Assembly (NCBI RefSeq): GCF_014137975.1
Contig: NZ_JACGWZ010000003.1
Location: 89,501 to 153,500 of the forward strand
DNA length: 64,000 nucleotides
Source of the DNA: Halosaccharopolyspora lacisalsi
GTDB lineage: Bacteria > Actinomycetota > Actinomycetes > Mycobacteriales > Pseudonocardiaceae
Direction: 5' to 3'
Below the pieces are notes generated by a model. The model did no database searches. It was given only the letters and a program-made list of their open reading frames with translations, and was not told where the DNA came from. Position numbers and translations under genes: made by a program. Every line of letters begins with the position of its first letter. Within the stretch, counting starts at the first letter, position 1. Shown here piece by piece: positions 34,585 through 46,049 of this stretch.

Positions 34585-34651
34585 CCGGGACGCACCTGGT
34601 ACACCGCCATGACCAAGATTCACGAGAGTTTGCCGGTGGCGCCGCTGCCCG
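34585..34651 (+). repeat. Second copy of the PBP gene 3' end
   Basis: 67 bp matching 32953-33019 with about seven mismatches, encoding RTWYTAMTKIHESLPVAPLP in place of RTWYNAMTKIHEGLPVAPLP. It flanks, with the true gene end, a 1.57-kb segment carrying the small ORF, the regulator and DUF397. Confidence 0.85.
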
Positions 34652-34719
34652 TCGACCACCCGGTGCGCGAGGTGCACCGGGTGGTCGTTTTCGCGGTTTC
34701 GGCGATTTCGCGGGCGGAA

Positions 34720-35616
34720 TCAGGGGCGGCTGAGGCGCCGCACGCCCTTGCTGATGCCGGTGCTGTGCTCGGACGGGAACACCACCGGCAGTTGCCGAAT
34801 CCCCACCAGCACCAGGACGAGCACGCCGAGCACGATCCACCCCGGCCAGCTCAGCAGCCCCTCCGTCACGTGCGAGACCGGCTGTCCCGCGCCGTTGAGC
34901 ATGGCGGGTAGCCCCGCCGCGGCGCCGAGGAAGGTCTGCGCGATCACGGCCGGCCAGACGCTGCGCGTGGCCAGCCGCAGCCACCCGAGCAGGGTTCCCA
35001 CCAGCGTGCAGTAGCAGATCATCATGATGAACGAGGCGACGACCGGCACCGTGGGGTAGTTGTAGCCCAGCACCAGCAGCGGGCTGTACCACAGTCCCCA
35101 CAGCACACCGCTGACCAGGAACGCCGCCGGCTGCCCCAGCGGAAGCAACGCGCGCACCAGGTAACCGCGCCAGCCCCACTCCTGGCCGAGGGCGGGCAGG
35201 ATGCCCAGCCAGCCGAGCAGGACGACATCGACGAGGACGTCCCGCACGGGAAAGCCCGTCCAGTCGTAGAGGGTGAAGGCGTAGCTGACCAGCAGCGCCA
35301 ATATCGCGGCCAGCGGAGGGCCGAACCAGGCGAGCAGCGCGTGCGGCCACCACTTCCGGATGCCACCGGGATCGGTGAGCCCGGTTTCGCGCGGTGTCGA
35401 CCGGGCGGGGCTGATCCACCGGGTGACCACGAAGGTCGCCACCGCCGGCACGAACATCATGCCCACGAGCAGAGCCGGCGCCCACTCCCAGGACAGGCCC
35501 CGACCGCTCAGCCACAGCGGCAGGGTCATCAACCAGGCCGGAAGGTAGGCGATCAGCACGAAGCCGACCACGCCGCGAACGTCCACTCTGCTGTACCCGC
35601 TGTTCATCGAAGACAT
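34720..35616 (-). CDS. CPBP-family intramembrane protein (Abi/CAAX protease fold)
   Basis: 298 residues, about eight hydrophobic helices. The family motif 1, EExxxR, appears as QEWGWR (GQEWGWRGYLVRAL), so the first Glu is Gln. Motif 2, normally FxxxH, appears as LWGLWYSPLL with Tyr instead of His. Motif 3 region is IMMICYCTLVGTLLGWL. With two catalytic/metal residues substituted it may not be a working protease. Membrane protein, role unknown. Confidence 0.8.
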   Translation of the reverse strand: MSSMNSGYSRVDVRGVVGFVLIAYLPAWLMTLPLWLSGRGLSWEWAPALLVGMMFVPAVATFVVTRWISPARSTPRETGLTDPGGIRKWWPHALLAWFGPPLAAILALLVSYAFTLYDWTGFPVRDVLVDVVLLGWLGILPALGQEWGWRGYLVRALLPLGQPAAFLVSGVLWGLWYSPLLVLGYNYPTVPVVASFIMMICYCTLVGTLLGWLRLATRSVWPAVIAQTFLGAAAGLPAMLNGAGQPVSHVTEGLLSWPGWIVLGVLVLVLVGIRQLPVVFPSEHSTGISKGVRRLSRP

Positions 35617-35668
35617 TCTTACCAGTTCGCCGCGGTGTTGAGCAGGGACGTTCGCGGCACGGGTCGAA

Positions 35669-37951
35669 TCAGCGCAGCGAACGACGAATTCGCTCGGTGG
35701 CTTCGACCGTGTTGCGCAGAGCCGCTTCGACCTCGGCGTAGCCGCGGGTCTTGAGCCCGCAGTCCGGATTGACCCACAGCCGCTCGACGGGTACCGAATT
35801 CAGCGCGGCACCCAGCAGCTGCTCGATCTCCTCCGCTCGTGGCACGCGCGGGGAGTGGATGTCGTAGACGCCGGGGCCGATACCCCGGGCGAACCCGACG
35901 GCGTTGAGGTCGTCGAGCACCTCCATCCGCGACCGGGCCGCCTCGATGCTCGTCACGTCGGCGTCGAGGGACACGATCGCGTCGATGATCTCGCCGAACT
36001 CCGAGTAGCACAGGTGGGTGTGGATCTGCGTGGTCTCGGAGCTGCCAGAGGTGGCGAGCCGGAACGCGTCCACGGCCCAGCTCAGGTACTCCGCGTGGTG
36101 CTCGGTCCGCAGCGGCAGCAGTTCCCGCAGGGCGGGCTCGTCGACCTGGATCACGCCGATCCCCGCGGCTTCCAGGTCGCTCACCTCGTCACGGATGGCC
36201 AGGGCGACCTGCTTGGCCGTGTCACCGAGCGGCTGGTCGTCGCGGACGAACGACCACGCCAGGATCGTGACGGGACCGGTCAGCATCCCCTTGACCGGCC
36301 TGTCGGTCATGCCCTGCGCCTTCTTCGCCCACTCCGTGGTGATCGGCTTCGGGCGGGAGACGTCGCCGAACAGGATCGGAGGCCGGACGCAACGGGAACC
36401 GTAGGACTGCACCCAGCCCTGCTCGGTGCTGACGAAGCCCTCCATGTTCTCGGAGAAGTACTGGACCATGTCGTTGCGCTCGGGCTCGCCGTGCACCAGC
36501 ACGTCCAGGCCGATCTCCTCCTGGAGTCGGACGACCCGTTCGATCTCGTCGGTCATCCGCTGCTTGTAGGCGGTGCGATCGATGGTGCCGTCGCGCAGAG
36601 CCGCGCGCGCCTTGCGCACGTCGGTGGTCTGCGGGAACGAGCCGATCGTCGTGGTCGGCAGTGATGGCAACTTCAGGACGCGTTGCTGCGCCTCGCGGCG
36701 ACTGGCGTACTCCGCACGTCGGAAGTCCCGCGGACGCAGCGCTTCCAGCCGGGAACGGACTCCCTCGTCGCGCAGGCGCTCCGACGTGCGTCGATCGGCC
36801 ACGGGACTCCGCGCGGCGGTGAGGTCGTCGCGGACCCCGGCGCGGCCTTCGCTCAGGGCCCGACCCGCCACGACCACTTCGGAGACCTTCTGGCGGGCGA
36901 AGGCCAGCCACGGTTCGACCCGCGGGTCGATGTTCGTCTCGGCCGCGACGTCGTAGGGCACGTGCAGCAGGGAGCACGAGGTCGACACCGCCACGGCACC
37001 GGCCGCTCCCAGCAGGGTGGCGGCGGTGGACAGCACGGAGTCGAGATCGGCGCGCCAGATGTTGCGCCCGTCGATCAGTCCGGCCACCAGCGTCTTGTCC
37101 CGCAGCCCCCGCACCGTCGGCAACCGGTCCCGAACCGAGGTCCCCACCACGAGATCCACGCCGACGGCCTCGATCGGGGTCGCCGCCAGGACGTCGAGTG
37201 CTTCGCCCGGATCGCCGAAGTAGGTGGGTACGAACAGCTTCGGCCGTTCGGTGAGCTCACCGAGGGCGCGGTAGACCCGTCGGAGGTGTTCCAGGTCCTG
37301 CCGGGAACGGTCGGCGACGAAGGCGGGTTCGTCGAGCTGCACCCACTCGACTCCCCGCCGGTGCAGTTCACCCAGCAGCTCGGTGTACGCGGCGAGCAGG
37401 TCGTCGAGCCGGTCCAGCGGCCGGAACCGCTCCGGTGCGCCGTCGGCGCTCTTGGACAGCAGCAGGAAGGTCAGGGGTCCGACCAGCACGGGCCGCGTCG
37501 TCACGCCGAGCTCGGCCGCTTCCCGGTACTGCTCGATCGGGGTGCGGTCGGCCAGCCGGAACTCGGTGTCCGGCCCGATCTCCGGGACGAGGTAGTGGTA
37601 GTTGGTGTCGAACCACTTGGTCATCTCCAGCGGTGGCGTGGACTCCACACCCCGCGCCAGGGCGAAGTAGGTGTCCAGGGAATCCAGGCCCAACTCGGTG
37701 TAGCGCTCCGGGATCGCCCCGAAGGTCACCGCGGTGTCGAGGACCTGGTCGTAGTAGGAGAAGGTGTTGCCGGGCACCGAGGTCAGTCCCGCGTCGCGCA
37801 GTTCGAGCCAGGTCCCGGTTCGCAGCTCGCGGGCGACCTCGCGCAGTTCCGAAGCGCTGCTGCGTCCGGCCCAGTAGCTTTCCAGCGCGCGCTTGAGTTC
37901 GCGGCGCGGTCCGATGCGGGGGTATCCGAGTACGGTCGATCCGATGGTCAC
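35669..37951 (-). CDS. metE: Cobalamin-independent methionine synthase
   Basis: 760 residues, full length. N-terminal [20 protein letters not shown] and C-terminal catalytic barrel with zinc ligands in [10 protein letters not shown] and in [13 protein letters not shown]. Transfers methyl from 5-methyltetrahydropteroyl-glutamate to homocysteine. GTG 37951 ([14 protein letters not shown]) with GAGGAGAG upstream is preferred over a 49-codon longer frame. A cobalamin riboswitch lies in its leader (38098-38285), so it should be switched off when vitamin B12 is available, implying a MetH elsewhere. Confidence 0.95.
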   Translation of the reverse strand: MTIGSTVLGYPRIGPRRELKRALESYWAGRSSASELREVARELRTGTWLELRDAGLTSVPGNTFSYYDQVLDTAVTFGAIPERYTELGLDSLDTYFALARGVESTPPLEMTKWFDTNYHYLVPEIGPDTEFRLADRTPIEQYREAAELGVTTRPVLVGPLTFLLLSKSADGAPERFRPLDRLDDLLAAYTELLGELHRRGVEWVQLDEPAFVADRSRQDLEHLRRVYRALGELTERPKLFVPTYFGDPGEALDVLAATPIEAVGVDLVVGTSVRDRLPTVRGLRDKTLVAGLIDGRNIWRADLDSVLSTAATLLGAAGAVAVSTSCSLLHVPYDVAAETNIDPRVEPWLAFARQKVSEVVVAGRALSEGRAGVRDDLTAARSPVADRRTSERLRDEGVRSRLEALRPRDFRRAEYASRREAQQRVLKLPSLPTTTIGSFPQTTDVRKARAALRDGTIDRTAYKQRMTDEIERVVRLQEEIGLDVLVHGEPERNDMVQYFSENMEGFVSTEQGWVQSYGSRCVRPPILFGDVSRPKPITTEWAKKAQGMTDRPVKGMLTGPVTILAWSFVRDDQPLGDTAKQVALAIRDEVSDLEAAGIGVIQVDEPALRELLPLRTEHHAEYLSWAVDAFRLATSGSSETTQIHTHLCYSEFGEIIDAIVSLDADVTSIEAARSRMEVLDDLNAVGFARGIGPGVYDIHSPRVPRAEEIEQLLGAALNSVPVERLWVNPDCGLKTRGYAEVEAALRNTVEATERIRRSLR

Positions 37952-38097
37952 AGCTCTCTCCTCGCGAGCTCGTCGACAGGGCAGCCGAGCGCCTCGGGGA
38001 GACAGAGCGTACGGCGACGCGTCGCGGGGAGCGCGCGAAGCGAACCGTCCGTCCGGCCTCCCGCGAGGCCTCGGACCGGCGCACGACGAAGTGCGCA

Positions 38098-38285
38098 CCG
38101 ATGGCAGGTCTTCGGACTCGTGGGCGTTTCCTGCGAACAGGGGTTCCTACTGCGTCGTCGGCTTCCCAGGTTGCACCCAGTGCCGGATGACGACGTTCGT
38201 TCCCACTCACCGCTGCGGGGCAGTCCCGGAGTCGCACCGGGTTCCCTCTTGCCTCACCGACGCGGGACCGAACCCCGTCGATGAA
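38098..38285 (-). promoter_or_regulatory. Cobalamin riboswitch of metE
   Basis: Read on the minus strand, the leader contains the conserved core GGTGCGACTCCGGG followed by ACTGCCCCGCAGCGGTGA (38224-38207), matching the Rfam cobalamin pattern (GCxxAGxGGGAA..GCCACTG-type B12 box). Its 3' part has GAAGACCTGCC (near 38110-38101). It ends about 150 nt before the metE start. Binding of adenosylcobalamin or related forms should repress metE. Confidence 0.88.
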
Positions 38286-38513
38286 CCATCGGCGACGCCC
38301 ACGCTACTCGGTGGATCCGGATTGGCAAGGGTTCGGCGGGATACGACTCGCGGAGCTTGAACGGGAGCAGCGCCGCTGAACTGCCTGTTTCCGCGCGGCG
38401 GCGGACGCGCGCTCGTCGGTGTGGTCGTCATCACTGTGTGTTCTGCCTCTCCGCAGGGTGCCACGCCGGGGAAATTCCTTGCCGGTGCCCACGAAGGGCG
38501 TGAACATGAGCGC

Positions 38514-39863
38514 ATGTCGACGACTCTGTTGCCCACGACCGAGCGCGCCCTGCTGCGGCGACTGGCCCTGGAACAGCGGGAGGGCCGCGTTCCCTCCCTG
38601 ATCGCGGGGCTGGTCCGGGACGGCGAGACGATCTGGGTGGACACGCGCGGTTGGGTCGACGGTGAGCCCGCGACCTCCGACACCCAGTACCGGATCGGCT
38701 CGATCACCAAGACGTTCGTCGCGGTGCTGGTGATGCGGCTGCGCGACGAGGGGCGCCTCGAACTGACCGACCGGATCGACGATCACGTTCCGGGAACCGC
38801 CGTGGGGGACAGGCCCGTCTGGCAACTGCTCGCGCACAACAGCGGACTCAGCTCCGAGTCCCCCGGCCAGTGGTGGGAGCGCACTCCCGGTGTGGACGCC
38901 GAGCGGTTCGTCGCGGCGCTGGACGACTCCCAGGTGCGCCCGCACCCGCAGCACGTCTTCCACTACTCCAACAGCGGATTCGGGCTGCTCGGCGAGCTCG
39001 TGGCCCGGCACCGGGGCGCGGACTGGTTCGAGGTGCTGCGCGACGAGATCCTGACCCCGCTGGGGATGCACCGGACCACGACGAGCCCGATCGCACCCCG
39101 CCCGCGGGGGTGGGCGGTCCACCCCTGGGCCGACCTGGTTCAGGAGGAGCCCGCCGAGGACGCGGGCGCCATGGCACCGGCCGGGCAGCTGTGGTCGACC
39201 GTGGACGACATGGCACGTTGGTCGCGGTTCCTCTCGGGGGAGACCGGTGAGGTGCTGCACCCCGACACTCTCGTGGAGATGCGCACACCGACCTCCGTGG
39301 ACGACGCGGACGCGTGGACGGCCGGGATCGGCCTCGGTCTGCAACTGAGCCGGTACCGGGGCCGCAGGCTCGTCGGGCACGGGGGATCGATGCCCGGTTT
39401 CCTGTCCACGGTGCTGGCCGATCCCGCCGAGCGCACCGGTGTGGTGTTCCTGGCCAACACGACCGCCGGTCCGGGGGCGGGACTGGCCACGGACCTGCTG
39501 GACATCCTGGAGGAGCACGAGCCCCGGATACCGGAGCCGTGGCAGCCCTCCGGGGCCGATCCGGCGCTGTTGGAACTGACCGGAGCGTGGTACTGGGGCC
39601 CGGTGGCGCACGTGATGCGCGTCCTGCCGGACGGAATGCTCGATCTCGCGCCGTGGAGGGGCAAGGGGCGCGCGTCGCGGTTCCGTCCCAACGGCGACGG
39701 CACGTGGACGGGCCTGGACGGGTATCACCGAGGGGAGTTGCTGCGCGTCGGCCGGGACTCCGAAGGACGGCCGAACCACCTCGACCTGAACACGTTCGTG
39801 TTCACGCGCACGCCGTACGACCCGGACGCCCCGGTGCCCGGAGGCGTCGAGTCGTGGCGGTGA
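38514..39863 (+). CDS. Serine hydrolase, beta-lactamase/DD-peptidase family
   Basis: 449 residues from ATG 38514. Class C beta-lactamase-like fold: SxxK as SITK (YRIGSITKTFVAVLVMRL), YxN as YSN (HYSNSGFGLLGELVARH) and HGG in VGHGGSMPGF. A C-terminal lipocalin-like region follows (ELTGAWYWGPVAHVM). No signal peptide, so cytoplasmic or start mis-set. Likely esterase or peptidase. The start lacks a clear ribosome site. Confidence 0.85.
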   Translation: MSTTLLPTTERALLRRLALEQREGRVPSLIAGLVRDGETIWVDTRGWVDGEPATSDTQYRIGSITKTFVAVLVMRLRDEGRLELTDRIDDHVPGTAVGDRPVWQLLAHNSGLSSESPGQWWERTPGVDAERFVAALDDSQVRPHPQHVFHYSNSGFGLLGELVARHRGADWFEVLRDEILTPLGMHRTTTSPIAPRPRGWAVHPWADLVQEEPAEDAGAMAPAGQLWSTVDDMARWSRFLSGETGEVLHPDTLVEMRTPTSVDDADAWTAGIGLGLQLSRYRGRRLVGHGGSMPGFLSTVLADPAERTGVVFLANTTAGPGAGLATDLLDILEEHEPRIPEPWQPSGADPALLELTGAWYWGPVAHVMRVLPDGMLDLAPWRGKGRASRFRPNGDGTWTGLDGYHRGELLRVGRDSEGRPNHLDLNTFVFTRTPYDPDAPVPGGVESWR

Positions 39864-39970
39864 CGAAACCCGTCATCACCCGACGACCGTGCCCGGGCGG
39901 ACACGGTTTTCCGGCAGGGTGATCCCGCTACGCGCGGAAATCGAATGGCGCCGTGCGGCACCCTGGAGGC

Positions 39971-40405
39971 ATGACGGACGACCTGCGCATCACCCGGCGG
40001 TTGCTGATTCCCGCCGCGGAGCTCGACGAGCGTTTCTCGCGCTCGTCGGGACCCGGCGGTCAGCACGTGAACACGACCGAGTCACGGGTCGAGCTGTCCT
40101 TCGACGTGGGGAACTCGCCCGCGCTGACCGACGAGCTGCGTCAGCGCGCGCTCGCGCGCCTGGAGCATCGGCTGACAGGTGGTGTGCTCACCGTCGCGGC
40201 CTCGCGGGAGCGAAGTCAGGCCGCCAACCGCAGGGCCGCGCGGGAGCGTCTGGCCACACTGCTGGCCGAGGCCGTCGCGCCCCCACCGCCGCGACGGCGG
40301 CCGACGAAGCCGAGCAAGGGAGCGCGGCGACGTCGTCTGGAGAACAAGAAGCACCGTGGCGGTATCAAGCGACAACGGCGGCGCGGCGATCCCGGACAGG
40401 ATTAA
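39971..40405 (+). CDS. arfB: Alternative ribosome-rescue factor ArfB (peptidyl-tRNA hydrolase)
   Basis: 144 residues. The GGQ motif in RSSGPGGQHVNTTESRVELS and the basic C-terminal tail (KPSKGARRRRLENKKHRGG) that enters the empty mRNA channel are both present. Releases nascent peptides from stalled ribosomes. GGAGG is 3 nt before ATG 39971. Confidence 0.93.
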   Translation: MTDDLRITRRLLIPAAELDERFSRSSGPGGQHVNTTESRVELSFDVGNSPALTDELRQRALARLEHRLTGGVLTVAASRERSQAANRRAARERLATLLAEAVAPPPPRRRPTKPSKGARRRRLENKKHRGGIKRQRRRGDPGQD

Positions 40406-40440
40406 TCGGACGAATAAGCGCATCGTGGCGAAGAGCGCGA

Positions 40441-40478
40441 CTCACGTGGCGGAAACACAATATTCACACAACCGGCCA
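40441..40478 (+). promoter_or_regulatory. Candidate GlnR site upstream of urease genes
   Basis: CTCAC (40441-40445)-n6-GAAAC (40452-40456)-n6-TTCAC (40463-40467), which follows the actinobacterial GlnR pattern gTnAC-n6-GaAAC-n6-gTnAC; the fourth half-site is poor. About 100 nt before ureA in an AT-richer gap (40406-40563) that holds no gene. Confidence 0.4.
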
Positions 40479-40563
40479 ATTCGCCATGAGATCGCAACAA
40501 ATGTGACGAGTTTCGCGAAGAACGCGGTATTGCGAAATTCTTTCGTGGTGCTAGAAAAGGAAC

Positions 40564-40866
40564 ATGCATCTGGCACCGCAGGAGCGTGACAAGCTTCTCG
40601 TCTACGTCGCAGCCCAGCTGGCCCGGAGTCGGCTGGAGCGCGGTTTGCGGATGAACTACCCGGAGGCCGTCGCGCTGATCACCGATCACGTGGTCGAGGG
40701 CGCGCGCGAGGGACGGGACGTCTCCGAGCTCATGTCCAGTGGTCGCCACGTGCTCACGCGGGACCAGGTCATGGACGGCGTGGCGGAGATGGTCGACGAC
40801 GTCCAGGTGGAAGCCACCTTCCCGGACGGTACGAAGCTCGTCACGGTCCACTCCCCGATCACCTGA
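40564..40866 (+). CDS. ureA: Urease gamma subunit
   Basis: 100 residues, full family length: [56 protein letters not shown] precedes ATG 40564. First gene of ureABCFGD; encodes the structural subunit packing with UreB and UreC. Confidence 0.97.
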   Translation: MHLAPQERDKLLVYVAAQLARSRLERGLRMNYPEAVALITDHVVEGAREGRDVSELMSSGRHVLTRDQVMDGVAEMVDDVQVEATFPDGTKLVTVHSPIT

Positions 40867-40872
40867 GGAGAC

Positions 40873-41241
40873 GTGTTGATACCAGGGGAGATCATTCCCG
40901 TCGAGACGCCGGTGCCGTTGAACCAGGGACGGGAACGCACGCGGATCACCGTCGTCAACCACGCGGACCGGCCGATCCAGATCGGTTCGCACTACCACTT
41001 CGCCGCCACCAACCCGGAGCTGGACTTCGACCGCGACGCCGCGTGGGGAGGGCGCCTCGACGTTCCCGCGGGTACGGCGGTGCGCTTCGAACCCGGGGTC
41101 GAGCGCGAGGTGGTCCTGGTTCCCGTCGCCGGTCATCGCAGGATCCGCGGCCTGCGCCGGGAGTGGGCGGGGGACTTGGACGGTCGGGGAGCCCGGCCGG
41201 GCGAGCTCGGCTACGGAAGCAGGGGAGAGGGGCACCAGTGA
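40873..41241 (+). CDS. ureB: Urease beta subunit
   Basis: 122 residues: [63 protein letters not shown] 40873 follows GAGGAG. The stop overlaps the ureC GTG (GTGA). Confidence 0.97.
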   Translation: MLIPGEIIPVETPVPLNQGRERTRITVVNHADRPIQIGSHYHFAATNPELDFDRDAAWGGRLDVPAGTAVRFEPGVEREVVLVPVAGHRRIRGLRREWAGDLDGRGARPGELGYGSRGEGHQ

Positions 41242-42977
41242 GCACGGAGGAACCGAACCCGTCGGTGGACCGGCACCGCTACGTCGAGCTGTTCGGCCCG
41301 ACCACCGGTGACCGCGTGCGGCTGGCCGACACCGACCTGCTCATCGAGGTCACCGAGGACCGCAGTCAGGGGCCCGGCGGCTCCGGCGACGAGTCCGTCT
41401 TCGGCGGCGGCAAGGTCATCCGGGAGTCGATGGGGCAGTCGGTGTCCACCCGCGCCGAGGGCGCGGCCGACGTCGTCATCACCGGTGCCGTCATCCTCGA
41501 CCACTGGGGAGTGGTCAAGGCCGACGTCGGCATTCGCGACGGGCGCATCGCGGGCATCGGCAAGGCGGGCAACCCCGACACGGCCGACGGCGTGGACCCG
41601 GCACTCGTGATCGGCCCGTCCACGGAGGTCATCGCGGCTAGCGGCCGCATCCTCACAGCGGGCGGCATCGACTGCCACGTGCACTTCATCTGTCCGCAGG
41701 AGGTGGACACGGCGCTGGCCTCCGGACTGACCACGTTGATCGGCGGTGGCACCGGCCCGGCCGAGGGTTCCAAGGCCACGACGGTGACCCCGGGTGACTG
41801 GAACATCGGCCGGATGCTGCAGTCGCTGGACCACGTTCCGATGAACATCCTGCTGCTGGGCAAGGGCAACACCGTGCGCGGCGAGGCGCTTTCGGAGCAG
41901 CTGCGCGGGGGAGCGGGCGGACTGAAGCTGCACGAGGACTGGGGCTGCACTCCCGCGGTGGTCGACAGCGCGCTGCGGACGGCCGAGGAATCCGGGGTCC
42001 AGATCGCCATCCACACCGACACCCTCAACGAGAGCGGGTTCCTGGAGTCCACGCTGGGAGCCCTCAACGGCCGTTCGATCAACGCCTACCACGCCGAGGG
42101 CGCCGGGGGCGGGCACGCTCCGGACATCATCCGGGTGGCCTCGCAGTCGAACGTCCTGCCGTCGTCGACCAACCCGACCCGGCCGCACACCGTGAACACC
42201 ATCGACGAGCACCTGGACATGCTCATGGTGTGTCACCACCTGAACTCCTCGGTCCCGGAGGACCTCGCGTTCGCGGAGAGCCGCATCCGGCCGACCACGA
42301 TCGCGGCCGAGGACGTGCTGCACGACCTCGGCGCGATCTCCATGATCAGTTCGGACGCGCAGGCCATGGGACGCATCGGCGAGGTCGTCATGCGCACGTG
42401 GCAGACCGCCCACGCCATGAAGCGGAGACGCGGCTCGCTGCCCGGTGACGACCGCGCCGACAACACGCGGGCGCGGCGCTACGTCGCCAAGTACACGATC
42501 AACCCCGCGATCACGCACGGCATCCAGGAGTCGGTGGGGTCGGTGGAGGTGGGCAAGCTCGCCGACCTGGTGCTGTGGGACCCGAAGATGTTCGGGGTCA
42601 AGCCGCACCTGGTGCTCAAGGGCGGGTTCGCCGCTCAGGCGGCGATGGGCGATGCCAACGCCTCCATCCCCACACCGCAACCGGTGGCATCCCGCCCCAT
42701 GTTCGGGGCCGCGCCCAAGGCGGCAGCGGCCAGCAGCGTGCACTTCGTGGCCCGGACCGCGCTCGACACCGGGCTTCCCGAGAAGCTGCGGTTGGAACGC
42801 GAGCTCATCGGGGTCACGAGCACGCGGCAGGTCACCAAGGCCGACCTGCCGCTCAACGACACCACTCCGGACATCCACGTGGACCCGGACAGCTTCGCCG
42901 TGCGGGTCGACGGTGAGCTCATCGAACCCGCTCCCGTCTCCGAACTGCCCATGGCCCAGCGCTACTTTCTCTTCTAG
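41238..42977 (+). CDS. ureC: Urease alpha (catalytic) subunit
   Basis: 579 residues. Nickel ligands HVH in [12 protein letters not shown], the carbamylated Lys in GLKLHEDWG, His of [15 protein letters not shown] and the flap His in [20 protein letters not shown] are present, so active. Hydrolyses urea to ammonia and carbamate in the cytoplasm. GTG 41238 overlaps the ureB stop. Confidence 0.98.
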   Translation: MSTEEPNPSVDRHRYVELFGPTTGDRVRLADTDLLIEVTEDRSQGPGGSGDESVFGGGKVIRESMGQSVSTRAEGAADVVITGAVILDHWGVVKADVGIRDGRIAGIGKAGNPDTADGVDPALVIGPSTEVIAASGRILTAGGIDCHVHFICPQEVDTALASGLTTLIGGGTGPAEGSKATTVTPGDWNIGRMLQSLDHVPMNILLLGKGNTVRGEALSEQLRGGAGGLKLHEDWGCTPAVVDSALRTAEESGVQIAIHTDTLNESGFLESTLGALNGRSINAYHAEGAGGGHAPDIIRVASQSNVLPSSTNPTRPHTVNTIDEHLDMLMVCHHLNSSVPEDLAFAESRIRPTTIAAEDVLHDLGAISMISSDAQAMGRIGEVVMRTWQTAHAMKRRRGSLPGDDRADNTRARRYVAKYTINPAITHGIQESVGSVEVGKLADLVLWDPKMFGVKPHLVLKGGFAAQAAMGDANASIPTPQPVASRPMFGAAPKAAAASSVHFVARTALDTGLPEKLRLERELIGVTSTRQVTKADLPLNDTTPDIHVDPDSFAVRVDGELIEPAPVSELPMAQRYFLF

Positions 42978-43017
42978 GAGCTCTTGTGAGGACCTTTGCG
43001 GGCCGGAGTCCGCGGCC

Positions 43018-43708
43018 GTGACCACGTCGGGGCGACTCGCGATGCTCGCTCTCGCCGACGCTCGGTTCCCCGGTGGCGGCCACGTGCACTCCGGAGGTCT
43101 GGAGGAAGCCACCCATCGCGGGGTGGTGACTCGTCCCGAGGAACTGCGGGAGTTCCTGTTCGGGCGGTTGCACGGTACGGGGGAGTTGGCCGCCGTGTTC
43201 GCCGCCGCGGCGACGCACTCCGCGGCGGGTGGAGCGGGACGGCAGTACTGGCTCCGGTTCGATGCCGAGCTCGACGCCCGCACGCCGTCCCCGGCACAGC
43301 GGGACGCCTCCCGTGCGCAGGGGCGCGGGACCGCGCGCGCAGGACGGGTCGCCTGGCCCTCGTCCGCTCTCGACGAGCTGTTGGCGGCCACGGCGAGGCC
43401 GCACCACGCCACGGTGCTCGGCGTCCTGCTCGGCGGCTCCGGCAACGGCACTCCGCGCGATGCCGCCGCCGTGGCGGCGTATCTGGCGCTGAGCGGTTCC
43501 GCCTCGGCCGCCGTGCGGCTGCTGGGGCTGGATCCGTTCGCCGCGAACGCCGCCGTGACCGAGCTCGGCCCGGAACTGGACCGCGTCGCCGAACGCGCCG
43601 CCGACACGGTCGGGGACGACCCGGCCGACCTGCCCGCTCCGAGCGCTCCCGCGCTCGACCTGCTGGCCGAAGCACACCAACGACACCATCGAGAAGAGGT
43701 GCGGCTCT

Positions 43709-43719
<11 letters not shown>
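43018..43719 (+). CDS. ureF: Urease accessory protein UreF
   Basis: 233 residues from GTG 43018: [23 protein letters not shown] at the N-terminus (family start; split here by reading) and [20 protein letters not shown]. Helical GTPase-activating partner of UreG in nickel insertion. Its end overlaps the ureG start by 11 nt. Shorter conservation than UreG but position is decisive. Confidence 0.88.
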
Positions 43720-44412
<693 letters not shown>

Positions 44413-44416
<4 letters not shown>

Positions 44417-45177
44417 AGGCGTGCGCACGACTGTCCGTCGAGTGCGACTCCCGGGGAGACAGCGTGGTGCGCGAGCTGCGTTCGGCTTCGCCGCTGACGC
44501 TGATGCCCCGACCCGCGGCGCGTACCGGCGGGAAGCACGCGGTGGTGCATCTGGTCGGCTCGATGACCGCGCCGCTGGGTGGCGACGAGCTGGACCTGCG
44601 GATTCGGGTCGGAGCGGGTGCTCGTCTGCTGCTGCGCGGTATCGCCGCGACACTCGCGTTGCCGGGCCATCACCCGGGCGGGAGCCGCAGCTCCGTGCAC
44701 GTGGAGGTCGACGACGGCGGCACGCTCGAGTACCTGCCCGAACACACCGTCCTGACCCGCCGGGCCGAGCACCGGGCCGAACTCCGCGTGGAGCTGGGAG
44801 CGCGGGCGCGGATGCGCTGCCGCGAAATCCTGGTGCTGGGACGCAGCGGTGAAGTCCCCGGCTCGCTGCGGACCAGCACGCACGTGACCCGGCAGGGGAC
44901 TCCGCTACTGCGTCAGACCCTCGATCCGGGCGACGCGCGTCGTCGGGCCAGCGCGGGTCATCTCGCGAGCGCGCGTGTCGTGGCCAACGAACCGATGATG
45001 TGGGGAAGCGATCCACCGGCACCGGTCAGTGGTGACTGGTGGTCGCTGGTTCCGCTGGCGGCGGGCGGCTCCGTGGCCAGTGCCGTGGCCGCCGACGCGG
45101 TGACGGCGCGGCGCCGATTGGCCGAGGCCGTGCGCGGTCACCCGGACGGTACCGAGTTGGCGAAGGAGCACTGGTGA
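44413..45177 (+). CDS. ureD: Urease accessory protein UreD
   Basis: 254 residues; family pattern [67 protein letters not shown]. Scaffold for nickel insertion with UreF and UreG. ATG overlaps ureG, stop overlaps the transporter start. Confidence 0.93.
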
Positions 45178-46049
45178 GCGCGGAAAGTGGCGTCCCGGAG
45201 TCGGGGGACCTGCCAAGGGGAATCCTGCGGGGCATCGCCCAGGTCTACCTGCAGGACAACGTGGTCACCGGTCTGCTGTTCCTGGTGGGACTGTTGGTGG
45301 CGGGACCGGTGGTGGGGCTGGCTGCGCTGCTGGGCAGTGCCGTCGGGCTGGCGACCGCGTTGAGCGTGCGCGCCCCGGTGGAACGGGTCGCTCGGGGGTT
45401 CTACGGCTTCAACTCCACCCTCGTGGCGGTGGGGGCCGTGGTCTCGTTCCGTCCGCTGTGGCTGGCTCTGGTGGCGGCGGTGGTGGCCGCGGCGGTGGCG
45501 GCGCTGCTGACCCGCGTCGCCGACTTCTTCCTGCGGGTGCCGCCCTACACCGCCCCGTTCGTGTTCACCTACTGGCCGCTGCTGCATCTCGGTGTCTTCG
45601 GGGACTGGTCGTCGGCTCCGTCCTTCGGCGGGCCGCTGGATCTGGACGCCGACGTGTGGGGAGTTTTCGGCAGCGAGGCCGCGGTGTTCCTGGTGTCGGG
45701 TCTGCTGCCGGGCCTGTTCATCCTGGCCGGGCTCGCCGCTTCCCGCTGGCGCCTCGTCGGGGGTGCCCTGGCGGCCTCCGTGGTCGGTCTCCTCGTGGTC
45801 GAACTCGTCCCGTTGTTCCCCGCCGACGAGATCGCCACCGGTGCCTACGGCTTCAACGCCGCGCTCGTCGCTGTCGGGATGCTCAGCACCGGGCGCGGGT
45901 GGCGTTCCTGCCTGCTCGCCGTTCCCGCCGCACTGCTGATCCAGGCCGCCGTCGAGGCCGTCGGCCTCGTACCCGCCACGTTCCCCTTCGTGCTGGTGAT
46001 GTGGACCGCCGACCTGTGGCGCGCCCGAGGCGCCAAGGACGCGGCCTGA
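45174..46049 (+). CDS. Urea transporter (UT/Yut family)
   Basis: 291 residues, about ten hydrophobic helices with the internal duplication of the UT family visible as GFYGFNSTLVAVGAV and GAYGFNAALVAVGML. Channel for urea uptake. GTG 45174 overlaps the ureD stop, so the whole urease-transporter unit is one transcript. No UreE or nickel transporter is seen. Confidence 0.92.
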   Translation: MSAESGVPESGDLPRGILRGIAQVYLQDNVVTGLLFLVGLLVAGPVVGLAALLGSAVGLATALSVRAPVERVARGFYGFNSTLVAVGAVVSFRPLWLALVAAVVAAAVAALLTRVADFFLRVPPYTAPFVFTYWPLLHLGVFGDWSSAPSFGGPLDLDADVWGVFGSEAAVFLVSGLLPGLFILAGLAASRWRLVGGALAASVVGLLVVELVPLFPADEIATGAYGFNAALVAVGMLSTGRGWRSCLLAVPAALLIQAAVEAVGLVPATFPFVLVMWTADLWRARGAKDAA

